DNA from: Ktedonobacterales bacterium
Lineage (GTDB): Bacteria > Chloroflexota > Ktedonobacteria > Ktedonobacterales > JADMIN01
Assembly (NCBI GenBank): GCA_025935195.1
Contig: JAICVS010000012.1
Coordinates: 1-53,610, forward strand
Reading direction: 5' to 3'
DNA length: 53,610 nucleotides
Shown: one piece after another, positions 8,135 to 15,063 of the stretch
Layout: each line of letters begins with the position of its first letter
Numbering within the stretch: position 1 is the first letter of the stretch
Translations under genes and position numbers: made by a program
Notes under the pieces: generated by a model
Seen by the model: the letters and a program-made list of their open reading frames with translations, nothing else
What the model was told of the DNA's origin: nothing
Databases searched by the model: none

Positions 8135-8956
8135 ATGCGACCGAAGCCGAAACATTGGCAGCCGGAGTACGGCGCGTGGTTCCAGGATGCGGGCATCGTG
8201 GCGGCGTACCCCAATCGGCCACCGTATCCGCCGGAGACGTGTACCATCTTGACCGGGCTGCTGGCGGCGGACGTGCCGCGTGCCGTGCTGGATGTGGGCT
8301 GTGGGACGGGTGATCTGGCGCGGCGGCTCGCGCCACTGGTCGAGCGCGTGGACGCCGTAGACCTCTCGGCAGGGATGATCGCGCGCGGGCAAGGGCTGCC
8401 GGGTGGGGACGACCCGCGCATCCGCTGGATTCGTGCGGCTGCGGAGGATGCGCCGCTGGCGCCGCCCTACGCGCTGATCACGGCCGGCGAGAGCATCCAC
8501 TGGATGCAATGGGATGCGTTGATGCCGCGGCTGGCCGCCGCGCTCGCGCCGGGCGGCGCGCTGGCGATTGTCGAGCGCGACTGGGAAGGCCCACCGGCGC
8601 TCTGGGCGCGGCTGCTGCCGCTCTTCGCGCGCTACTCCGCCAACAAGGACTTCCAGCCGTCCGACGTCATCGCCGAGCTAGAGTCGCGCGGGCTGTTTCG
8701 CAAGACGGGCGAGCGGCGGGCGGGACCGGCGCCGTGGCGGCCGACGGTGGATGAGTATATCGCGTGCCGCCATTCGCAGAACGGCTTCTCACGCGAGCGC
8801 ATGGCCCGCGGTGAGGCGGAGGCGTTCGACGCGGCGGTCCGCGAAGCACTGCGGGAAACAATTGAGATAGGCGCCGTCACCGAGCGCGACGGGCGGCTGG
8901 AGCTGGCGGTGACGGCAATGGTGGTGTGGGGCGAGCCGCTTGTGCCTGAAATCTAG
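8135..8956 (+). CDS. Class I SAM-dependent methyltransferase
   Basis: This 273-residue methyltransferase has motif I VLDVGCGTGDLARRL near residue 50, the acidic end of strand 2 VDAVDLSAGMI, and the post-motif AAEDAPLAPPYALITAGESI followed by HWMQW. The C-terminal half beyond about residue 140 resembles the small-molecule methyltransferase type that follows a Methyltransf_11 core; the substrate is unknown. The start is ATG 8135 with GAGGAGGGA upstream. A diverged copy of its last 21 codons occurs at 11551-11613 (53 of 63 bases identical), which suggests a past duplication or rearrangement. Confidence 0.85.
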   Translation: MRPKPKHWQPEYGAWFQDAGIVAAYPNRPPYPPETCTILTGLLAADVPRAVLDVGCGTGDLARRLAPLVERVDAVDLSAGMIARGQGLPGGDDPRIRWIRAAAEDAPLAPPYALITAGESIHWMQWDALMPRLAAALAPGGALAIVERDWEGPPALWARLLPLFARYSANKDFQPSDVIAELESRGLFRKTGERRAGPAPWRPTVDEYIACRHSQNGFSRERMARGEAEAFDAAVREALRETIEIGAVTERDGRLELAVTAMVVWGEPLVPEI

Positions 8957-9005
8957 AAACCAGCCGCGCGTGGCATCTTTCAGCAGATTGGTAAGCTCTA
9001 TCCTC

Positions 9006-9034
9006 TTGACAGCCCGGCGATTGCCAAGTACACT
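9006..9034 (+). promoter_or_regulatory. Sigma-70-like promoter (TTGACA-17-TACACT)
   Basis: TTGACA at 9006-9011 and TACACT at 9029-9034 are separated by exactly 17 bases. The -35 is a perfect consensus and the -10 matches at 4 of 6. It lies about 145 bases upstream of the proposed start of the beta-propeller protein and reads into it. Confidence 0.65.
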
Positions 9035-9063
9035 CTCTCATCGAGAGGTCGTTGCGACGGCAC

Positions 9064-9129
9064 ATGGTTCAAAGGAAAGTGCTGGTAATTGGGACGGATG
9101 CTGTGACCAAGGGTGGGATTGTCCGGTGA
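9064..9129 (+). other. 21-codon mini-ORF resembling a glycosyltransferase N terminus
   Basis: ATG 9064 opens a 21-codon frame reading MVQRKVLVIGTDAVTKGGIV. The stretch KVLVIGTDAVTKGGI looks like the first strand and glycine-rich loop of GT4-type glycosyltransferases. It stops at once, so it is either a gene remnant, a leader peptide in the transcript from the promoter at 9006, or a chance resemblance. Confidence 0.3.
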
Positions 9130-9178
9130 AGCTGCCATGTAGGTGTATGGAAGCCGCCATTGGAAGGCTCGGTGCATC

Positions 9179-9394
9179 ATGGATGAAAGGGACGCGGTAT
9201 CGCCGCACTCTAAGCAACTAACGACGGAACAGGAGCATCAGCGCCGACTGCGGGCGCTCAGCCAGCTTGCGCGGTCTCAGGCAGTGGAGGAGTCACCTGA
9301 CGTCGGAACCTCCGCACTCCCTCCGTCGCCACGTGCGCACGGGAGGCACCACTGGCGGTCGTGGGCGCGCTCGCGCTTGTGGTGGTGCTGGTAG
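9179..9394 (+). other. Probable N-terminal part of the beta-propeller protein, separated by a frameshift
   Basis: An ORF from ATG 9179, with GGAAGG upstream, encodes a hydrophilic start (MDERDAVSPHSKQLTTEQEH) that reaches HGRHHWRS near 9357. A +/-1 shift here would continue as VVGALALVVVLVGEGVGYAL, a membrane segment in the frame of the next gene. In its own frame it ends soon after as SWARSRLWWCW. A cytoplasmic N terminus of about 60 residues followed by a single membrane helix is what one expects, so I read the two frames as one gene. Confidence 0.5.
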
Positions 9395-10647
9395 GCGAAG
9401 GTGTTGGCTACGCACTGACTCGACGAGCCGCAGCGCCAACCGCCACGCCAGTGCCGCCAGTTGTGAGCCTCAGCCTCACATCGGCCGGCGCATCCTGTCC
9501 GGTTGCGGCCGCCTGGTCGCCCGATGGATCGCGTGTGGCCGTGCTGGCACGGCAAGGTACCGTGGGGTGCGACGCACCAGGCACGCAGGCGCCAGTGGTG
9601 CTCGTCTACGATGCGGATCGCGGCCGCCTCGTCACGCGGATCGACCCCACGCAGGCGCTCACAAATGTGCATGCGGCGGTAGATGTGGTTGGTGATACGC
9701 CGCTGAGCTGGTCCCCCGACGGGACGCTGCTGGCGCTGCCCGCATCGGTGCTGACGGCGGACGCGCCGGGAGCGCCCATACGGCCCGCGCTGCTGCTCAT
9801 GCCGTTGGCTGGCGACGCCCGTGTGCTGCAAGGGCAGATTCCGGGGACGGCCGCCCCGGTCATATGGGACGTGCGCGGTGGCACAGTCGCGCACGTGCTC
9901 TCCGCTCCTCTCGCTCCGGCACTGCGCTACCGCTGGACAGGCGATGGACTCATCATCCCAGACCAACCGCTGCCCCCTGTCACGGATGGCGCCGCGTTCA
10001 GCGGTAGCCTCGCCAGCGGGGCTGCGGGCGCAACTTTTTCGCTCTGGCAGGCGGGGGCAATCGTGCCGATCTACCCGACGTCCGCCACACCGTTACCCAG
10101 TGACGCGGCAGGATCGCGCGCCGTGGACTTCTACGGGGCGCAGGCGGCGATCTGGTCGCCAGATGGGCGGTACATGATTCCCGCACTCGCGCTCGCCGGG
10201 CCGTTTCCGGCGGTGCCCGGAGCATTGGAGCGCCTGACCTCGACGCCCGACAAATGTACCGCTCGCGGGCTGCCGCCCTGCACATCCACGCTGCTGCCGT
10301 ACCCCGACCGCGGGCTGGCAGAGGTTGTGGGCAAGCTGGCATCCGCGACCGGGACAGAGCGCGATGTAGCCGTGCCCATTGCCTGGAGCGCAGATGGCCG
10401 CCTCCTGGCGACGGGTCTACCGCAGGACGGCTTGGACGGCCGCACTGGGCGACTAGGCATCACGCTGCTCAACACGGCAACGGGTGAGATCATCCAGCGA
10501 TTCACTCTGGATTCCTGGGGCGGTGGCTATCTACTACCGCAGCTATCCTCCGTCCTCGTGTGGTCGCCCAAAGCGCCGCGGCTCGCCTTCATTGACGCCG
10601 TTTCCAGCCGCATCACGATCTGGAGCGGCATCACCACATCGCACTGA
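9361..10647 (+). CDS. Membrane-anchored beta-propeller (TolB/WD40-like) protein, start probably displaced by frameshift
   Basis: From the first start in this frame (GTG 9361) the protein has 428 residues: a hydrophobic segment at about residues 2-18, a short Pro/Thr-rich linker, then repeats with the TolB/WD40-like pattern AAWSPDGSRVAVLA, LSWSPDGTLLALPA, AIWSPDGRYMIPALA, IAWSADGRLLATGLP and LVWSPKAPRLAFIDA. This points to an extracytoplasmic propeller of unknown partner. No good ribosome-binding site precedes GTG 9361, whereas the preceding frame (9179-9357) supplies a plausible N terminus, so the true gene is probably 9179-10647 with a frameshift near 9358. Gene density and GC fall around here. 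Confidence 0.7.
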   Translation: MGALALVVVLVGEGVGYALTRRAAAPTATPVPPVVSLSLTSAGASCPVAAAWSPDGSRVAVLARQGTVGCDAPGTQAPVVLVYDADRGRLVTRIDPTQALTNVHAAVDVVGDTPLSWSPDGTLLALPASVLTADAPGAPIRPALLLMPLAGDARVLQGQIPGTAAPVIWDVRGGTVAHVLSAPLAPALRYRWTGDGLIIPDQPLPPVTDGAAFSGSLASGAAGATFSLWQAGAIVPIYPTSATPLPSDAAGSRAVDFYGAQAAIWSPDGRYMIPALALAGPFPAVPGALERLTSTPDKCTARGLPPCTSTLLPYPDRGLAEVVGKLASATGTERDVAVPIAWSADGRLLATGLPQDGLDGRTGRLGITLLNTATGEIIQRFTLDSWGGGYLLPQLSSVLVWSPKAPRLAFIDAVSSRITIWSGITTSH

Positions 10648-10730
10648 TGCAGCAGCCTTTGCCTATCTGGCCCTGCCCTGAGCCAAGAGGCGAGACATTC
10701 ATCCCCTATGTACGTCAAGGATACTCCCCT

Positions 10731-10770
10731 GCTGTGCCTATGACCTGGCCTGGGCAGGTTCTCGCACAGC
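10731..10770 (+). terminator. Hairpin after the beta-propeller gene
   Basis: GCTGTGC (10731-10737) pairs with GCACAGC (10764-10770), and ACCTG/CAGGT forms an inner stem. No T-run follows, so it may be a Rho-assisted terminator or an RNA stabiliser; alternatively it belongs to the leader of the next gene. Confidence 0.4.
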
Positions 10771-10820
10771 CACACAGGTGGACTCGTGTGAACGCGCAGG
10801 ATTGAGAATGGACAACGACC

Positions 10821-11321
10821 GTGAATCCAAACTGGCGTCTTCGCGTACCGCGGTGGTGTATCGTAACCGTAGCTGTGGTTGGGCTGTTTGCGACAATCGG
10901 AACGCCGATGGCGTCTGCGGCAATCCTTCCGCATTTCGTCACGTGTGATCCTCGTGTAAGAGTCGACCATGTCATAACGAGCGAGGTATTTACCCACATA
11001 GCCCCCTCTGGCACATACAAGCAAACAGTCACGCTGCACGGGCAGTACGACGCCAACAACGGCGCTTATTGCGGCACGATGGCTGGAGGCGACAACATCA
11101 ACATCCCCAGCGGCGGGGTCGGCGGCACGCTCACTGCGTACGTCCAAAAGTGTGGCGATGGAACCACCTGGACCACCAAGGCAATCACGGTATCTGGTAC
11201 GGGAGATCACTACATCCAGACAGACTGGATCAGTGCTCCTCTCCAAGGCTACACCCAAGGGGAGTATAACAGCAACGCCGGTGACTGGATCGATAAGTTC
11301 GATTTTTTCTACAACGGTTAA
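10821..11321 (+). CDS. Small secreted protein of unknown function
   Basis: This 166-residue protein starts at GTG 10821 and has a clear Sec signal peptide: basic N terminus (MNPNWRLRVPRW), a hydrophobic core CIVTVAVVGLFATIG, and a likely signal peptidase I site after PMASA. The mature part contains four cysteines spread over the domain (VTCDPRVRV, GAYCGTMAGG, VQKCGDG), many Thr/Gly/Asn residues and alternating beta patterns, so a disulphide-stabilised beta fold is plausible. I do not recognise the family. Its codon use is less GC-rich than the neighbours, consistent with recent transfer. No ribosome-binding site is obvious. Confidence 0.65.
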   Translation: MNPNWRLRVPRWCIVTVAVVGLFATIGTPMASAAILPHFVTCDPRVRVDHVITSEVFTHIAPSGTYKQTVTLHGQYDANNGAYCGTMAGGDNINIPSGGVGGTLTAYVQKCGDGTTWTTKAITVSGTGDHYIQTDWISAPLQGYTQGEYNSNAGDWIDKFDFFYNG

Positions 11322-11489
11322 GGCGTACTTGCGCTGGCATGTTGTAGCAGAAGGATATGGAGAGTCCACGCGCAATTTGGGCCATTTGATGACAAGTAGT
11401 GCCTGAATCGGCCAACGCTGCTTTCCTCATCCGCAAGGACGTCGATCTGCCTCCCAGGCATGGCACCTCACGTCCTCCGCATTGTCTGA

Positions 11490-11533
11490 TCGCCCGGTCT
11501 CCGTGTCGTCACAGCGATGCGGAGACCGGGCGA
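11490..11533. repeat. 14-bp perfect inverted repeat next to methyltransferase remnant
   Basis: TCGCCCGGTCTCCG (11490-11503) and CGGAGACCGGGCGA (11520-11533) are perfect inverted copies with a 16-base loop, followed by the direct repeat gcgacgtcgc. It could end transcripts from the secreted-protein gene or mark a rearrangement junction, since the methyltransferase tail remnant begins 18 bases later. Confidence 0.7.
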
Positions 11534-11550
11534 CGTCGCGCGACGTCGCC

Positions 11551-11613
11551 CGGCTGGAGCTGGCGGTGGAGGCAAAGGTAGTGTGGGGCGAGCCGCTCGC
11601 GCTGGAGAGCTAG
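11551..11613 (+). pseudogene. Remnant: last 21 codons of a methyltransferase paralogous to 8135-8956
   Basis: The stretch reads RLELAVEAKVVWGEPLALES followed by TAG. The intact gene ends RLELAVTAMVVWGEPLVPEI. The DNA is identical at 53 of 63 positions. No upstream methyltransferase sequence is visible in frame, so only the 3' end survives. Its stop overlaps the stop of the convergent membrane-protein gene. Confidence 0.75.
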
Positions 11614-12086
11614 GACGGCGCGGCGGGCTTCGTGGCTCTGCGCGGGCGGCGGTAGGCCGTGACGATCTGCTGAGCGCCCGCGAGCATGAGGATGACGGTG
11701 ATGGCGACGGCGGCATCGGTCGCCACGCGCAGAATACCGGCGAGGCGGAAGAGGTCGCGTAGCGCGCCGTGGTCGAAGGCGAACGTGATGGCGCGCGGCG
11801 GCAGGCCGAGCGCGGCGAAGTGCTGTGCCGCCTGCCAGGCGACGGCCGCGACGGCGAGCGCACCGAGCATGCCCGCGAGCAGCGCCAGCGCGAATCCCCG
11901 GCGGCGCCAGAGCGGGCGCGCATCGCGGCGCAGGGCGAGGGCGGCGGTCAGCAGCAGGGCGGTGACGGCGAGGGCAAGGCCGCAGGCGAGGGCGACGCGC
12001 GCCATGTCGAGCAGCGTGCCCGGCGCGGCGGGCAGCGCGATGGGTGTGTCACAGACATCGGCGGGGCAGCCGCCCAGCAGTGCCAC
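11610..12086 (-). CDS. Small membrane protein of unknown function
   Basis: This protein of about 158 residues has a short N-terminal region with two cysteines (GGCPADVCDTPIAL), then three hydrophobic segments: ARVALACGLALAVTALLL, FALALLAGMLGALAVAAVAW and, near the C terminus, VATDAAVAITVILMLAGAQQ. It ends in a basic tail (YRRPRRATKPAAPS). GTG 12086 follows GAGAGGAG at a good distance, so I prefer it to ATG 12113. Its stop overlaps the convergent methyltransferase remnant. I do not recognise the family. Confidence 0.6.
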   Translation of the reverse strand: MALLGGCPADVCDTPIALPAAPGTLLDMARVALACGLALAVTALLLTAALALRRDARPLWRRRGFALALLAGMLGALAVAAVAWQAAQHFAALGLPPRAITFAFDHGALRDLFRLAGILRVATDAAVAITVILMLAGAQQIVTAYRRPRRATKPAAPS

Positions 12087-12322
12087 CAATGATCTCCTCT
12101 CACCGCACAGCATGAATTGACCGGATCATGCGCTCGACGCACATCCTACCAGACCGGCAACGACAATGACAGGGCAAGCGGCGACACAACGGTCGCGGAC
12201 GCGGCACAACACCGCACTTGACGGCGCGGCTAGCCCACAGGTCACCTTGGCGCGGTCGCTGTGGGACTGCTATAGTGTGCCCGCGTGCGCCACCGCGACT
12301 GGCGCGCGAGGGAGGAACCGGC

Positions 12323-13615
12323 GTGGCAAACACCTTCAGAGAGCAAGCCGAGGAACGCTTGCTCAAATCGTCGGCCTTCATGCGCAAGGCGGAAACCCTT
12401 CTGGGCGACGACGTGGTCTATCGCTCCGTGCTGGCCGACGCCGTCTCGGCGATCAAGAACATGCTGCAAGGCTACCTGCTGCTGCGCGTCTCGCAGACAC
12501 CATCCAGCGCCGTCACGGCACGCTGGCAGGAGATCGCGGCGACCAACCGCATGCCGGAGCTAATTCAGGCGTGCGGCGAGGCCGGGCTGAACCTGAGCGG
12601 CGTGGCGGTCGAGATCAAGCGGCTGAACAATCAGCGCAACCTGATCGCCCACGACGATCCGCATACGCGCATTGACCGTAAGGAGGCGGATCGTGCCGTC
12701 GAGCTGGCTCATGATGTGCGTGATCGCATCAAGTCGGCGGTGCAGGGCCGGCCCGTGCCGAAGTCATTGCCGGCGCGTGCCGCGCGCGCGGCCCAGGTGG
12801 CGCGAGCAGCGGTCTCCGGCCAGTTGCGCATGGCTCCCACTGAGGACGACGACACGTTTACCGAGACCGTGCTGACGGCGGCCGGCGGCGCGAACGGGCG
12901 GAGCGCGCAGGCGGCGGAGCCGGATCGGACTGAGGCGATGGCTCCCGCCACTGCCCCGAAGGCAGCCACGGATACGCCCGCGAACGGCGCGCCTGGGGCG
13001 CATGCGGCGACGCCCGCCATCGCGTCCGAGAGCGAGGACGGCGACGACGCCCAGGACGCGGACGAGGTGCCGGCAGTCGTCGCGTCTCCACGCCGGCGGG
13101 GCGGACGCATCCGCCGTGCGCTGGTGCGCGCGCTCGCGGCGGCCGCGCTCCTGATCGTTGGAGCCGCGGCGGGAGCGGGGATCGCGATCCCCGTGGCGAC
13201 GGGGCATGCGCCGGCCTGGCTCGGCTTCGCGTCCGACCTGTTCGCTCCCACCAATGCGGCGCGCGCGCGGCCGGAGCCAACGCCCACGGCGACGGCCATT
13301 CCCGCGCCCAGCGGCGCGACATCCCTGGGCACGCTCGCGATCTCGGCGCCACTCTGCCAGGCCAGCGGCGCGTTCACGCTGACGCTCACGAACGCTGGCA
13401 CAACGGCGCTTGCCTGGGCGGCGGGCAGCCCGGACGGAGCCGTGACGCTCGCGCTGGCGGGTCCACCAGGCGTGGCGGGCGCGGCGGCACAGGTGGGAAC
13501 GCTGGCGCCGAGTGGCAGCGCGACGCTCACCATCAGCGGCAGCCGCGGTGGCAGCTACCACATCGTGATCACCGCCCCCGCTGGCGCGGTCGAACTCCTG
13601 CCGCCATCGTGCTAA
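12323..13615 (+). CDS. HEPN-like domain / transmembrane / Ig-like domain protein
   Basis: This 430-residue protein starts at GTG 12323 with GGGAGGAA upstream. Residues 1-150 are helical and contain NNQRNLIAHDDP, where R105 and H110 form the R-x4-H motif of HEPN domains; in ribonuclease HEPN families this pair is catalytic, while many HEPN proteins are only binding modules. A long disordered Ala/Pro/Thr linker follows, then a basic stretch (PRRRGGRIRR) and a membrane helix at about 265-293 (ALLIVGAAAGAGIAIPVA). The outer part is a Pro/Thr linker and an Ig-like beta domain (FTLTLTNAGTTALAW...). Topology suggests a cytoplasmic HEPN domain and an external beta domain. I do not know an established role. 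Confidence 0.8.
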   Translation: MANTFREQAEERLLKSSAFMRKAETLLGDDVVYRSVLADAVSAIKNMLQGYLLLRVSQTPSSAVTARWQEIAATNRMPELIQACGEAGLNLSGVAVEIKRLNNQRNLIAHDDPHTRIDRKEADRAVELAHDVRDRIKSAVQGRPVPKSLPARAARAAQVARAAVSGQLRMAPTEDDDTFTETVLTAAGGANGRSAQAAEPDRTEAMAPATAPKAATDTPANGAPGAHAATPAIASESEDGDDAQDADEVPAVVASPRRRGGRIRRALVRALAAAALLIVGAAAGAGIAIPVATGHAPAWLGFASDLFAPTNAARARPEPTPTATAIPAPSGATSLGTLAISAPLCQASGAFTLTLTNAGTTALAWAAGSPDGAVTLALAGPPGVAGAAAQVGTLAPSGSATLTISGSRGGSYHIVITAPAGAVELLPPSC

Positions 13616-13667
13616 GATAGGGCGGTGTGCCACATGCCCGTCCCCGCCCGCCACCATCGCTGTGGCT

Positions 13668-13693
13668 CCCCCTCGCCGCGCACGGCGAGGGGG
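13668..13693. repeat. Dispersed GC-rich palindrome (copy 1)
   Basis: CCCCCTCGCCG (13668-13678) and CGGCGAGGGGG (13683-13693) form an 11-bp stem, followed by a G-run and GATGAGGACTCC. It shares layout with copies at 15019, 22064, 43462 and 52909. It lies upstream of the oxidoreductase start and argues that the long in-frame extension of that gene is not translated. Confidence 0.8.
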
Positions 13694-13758
13694 CTGGGGG
13701 GATGAGGACTCCAGGAGAGCCGGCGCGGCCTCTCCACCAGCGCGAAGAGGTGTACGAG

Positions 13759-14997
13759 TTGGCTGCTGACGTCGGCAAGAAATACGTGATCATCGGCAAC
13801 GGCATCGCGGGGACGACCTGCGCACAGATGCTGCGCAAGAACGACCTCGCCTGCGACATCTGGCTCATCACCAACGAGCCGTACCCGCTCTACAACCGTG
13901 TCTCGCTGCCGCGTTTCCTGCAGGGCGTGCTGGCCGAGCAGAAGGTGATGATTCGCACGCGCGAGTGGCACGACGAGCAGCGCATCACGCTGCTGACCGA
14001 GACGGTCGTCACGCGCGTGGACACCGACGAGCGCGTGGTCTATCTGGATCGCGGCGGCCCGCTGCGCTACGACGCGCTGCTGGTGGCGACGGGCGGCTGG
14101 GCGAATCCGCTGCGCGTGCCGGGCGCGGAAGGCACGAAGCGCATCTACAACTTCGTCACGCTCGACGACACCAAGGAGATCATCGCGGCGGCGCTGGAGA
14201 GCAAGCACGCCGTCACCTCCGGCGGCAGCTTCATCGCCTACGAGCTGACCGAGGGTCTCAACGTGCGCGGCGTCCACGTCACCTGGCTGATGCGCGGGCC
14301 GTACTGGCTGCGCACGACGCTGGATGAGACCGGCGGCCGGCTGGTGGACGAGATCGCACGCAGACATGGCGTGGATGTGGTGCATGGCGAGGAGATTCAG
14401 CAGATCGTGCCGGCGAACGGCGTGCCGGGCCGCGTGATCACGCGCACCGGCAAAGAATATCCCGCCGAGGTGATCGGCGTCGGGCTGGGGCTGACGCTCA
14501 ACCACGGCTTCCTCGCCGACACGGCTATCGAGCGCAAGACTGGCATCGTCACCGACGAGTATCTAGAGACGAACGTGCGGGGGGTGTACGCGGCGGGCGA
14601 CGTGGCCGAGTTCTACGACACGATGGTTGACCGGCACCACACGATGGGCACCTGGGACAACGCGCTGGCGCATGGGCGCGTCGTCGCGGCGAACATGGCC
14701 GGCGGGCACGAGCCGTACCTGGACGTGCCGACCTACACCAGCCCGCTCTTTGACACCAACATCGCCGTGATGGGCATCGCCGAGACCAACAACCCCACAT
14801 TGGAATCGGTCTCGCGCTCGATGCCCGGCGACAAGGGCGGCACCGACTACCGCAAGTTCTTCTTCAAGCAGGATCGGCTGGTCGGCGCCGTCTTCATCGG
14901 CAGCCCCAAGGGGCGCAAGAAGGTCGTCGAGCTGATCCGCACCGCGCAGCGCTACGCCACGCCAGCGGAGCGCGACGGCCTGTTCGCGGTGCGCTAG
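13759..14997 (+). CDS. FAD/NAD(P)-dependent pyridine nucleotide-disulphide-type oxidoreductase
   Basis: About 412 residues. It has the FAD Rossmann motif YVIIGNGIAGTTCAQML at the N terminus, PYPLYNRVSLPRFL (as in NirB/rubredoxin reductase-like enzymes), the ATGG motif ALLVATGGWANPLRVPG, a second nucleotide-binding region near SGGSFIAYELTEGL, and the second FAD motif VYAAGDVAEFYD near residue 280. It lacks a redox-active CxxxxC pair. Substrate or partner is unknown; ferredoxin/rubredoxin reductase or a nitrite-reductase-like NAD(P)H oxidoreductase are possible. I prefer TTG 13759 because GAGGTG precedes it by six bases; GTG 13750 is the alternative. Frames further upstream cross a palindromic repeat and are unlikely to be translated. 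Confidence 0.85.
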   Translation: MAADVGKKYVIIGNGIAGTTCAQMLRKNDLACDIWLITNEPYPLYNRVSLPRFLQGVLAEQKVMIRTREWHDEQRITLLTETVVTRVDTDERVVYLDRGGPLRYDALLVATGGWANPLRVPGAEGTKRIYNFVTLDDTKEIIAAALESKHAVTSGGSFIAYELTEGLNVRGVHVTWLMRGPYWLRTTLDETGGRLVDEIARRHGVDVVHGEEIQQIVPANGVPGRVITRTGKEYPAEVIGVGLGLTLNHGFLADTAIERKTGIVTDEYLETNVRGVYAAGDVAEFYDTMVDRHHTMGTWDNALAHGRVVAANMAGGHEPYLDVPTYTSPLFDTNIAVMGIAETNNPTLESVSRSMPGDKGGTDYRKFFFKQDRLVGAVFIGSPKGRKKVVELIRTAQRYATPAERDGLFAVR

Positions 14998-15018
14998 CCC
15001 AGATGCGTCCGCCGCTCT

Positions 15019-15044
15019 CCCCCTCTCCCCGCGGGGAGAGGGGG
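15019..15044. repeat. Dispersed GC-rich palindrome (copy 2)
   Basis: CCCCCTCTCCCC (15019-15030) and GGGGAGAGGGGG (15033-15044) form a perfect 12-bp stem, followed by ccgggggtgagggctcc. It sits between the convergent oxidoreductase and GAPDH genes, where it could act as a bidirectional terminator. Confidence 0.85.
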
Positions 15045-15063
15045 CCGGGGGTGAGGGCTCCGC

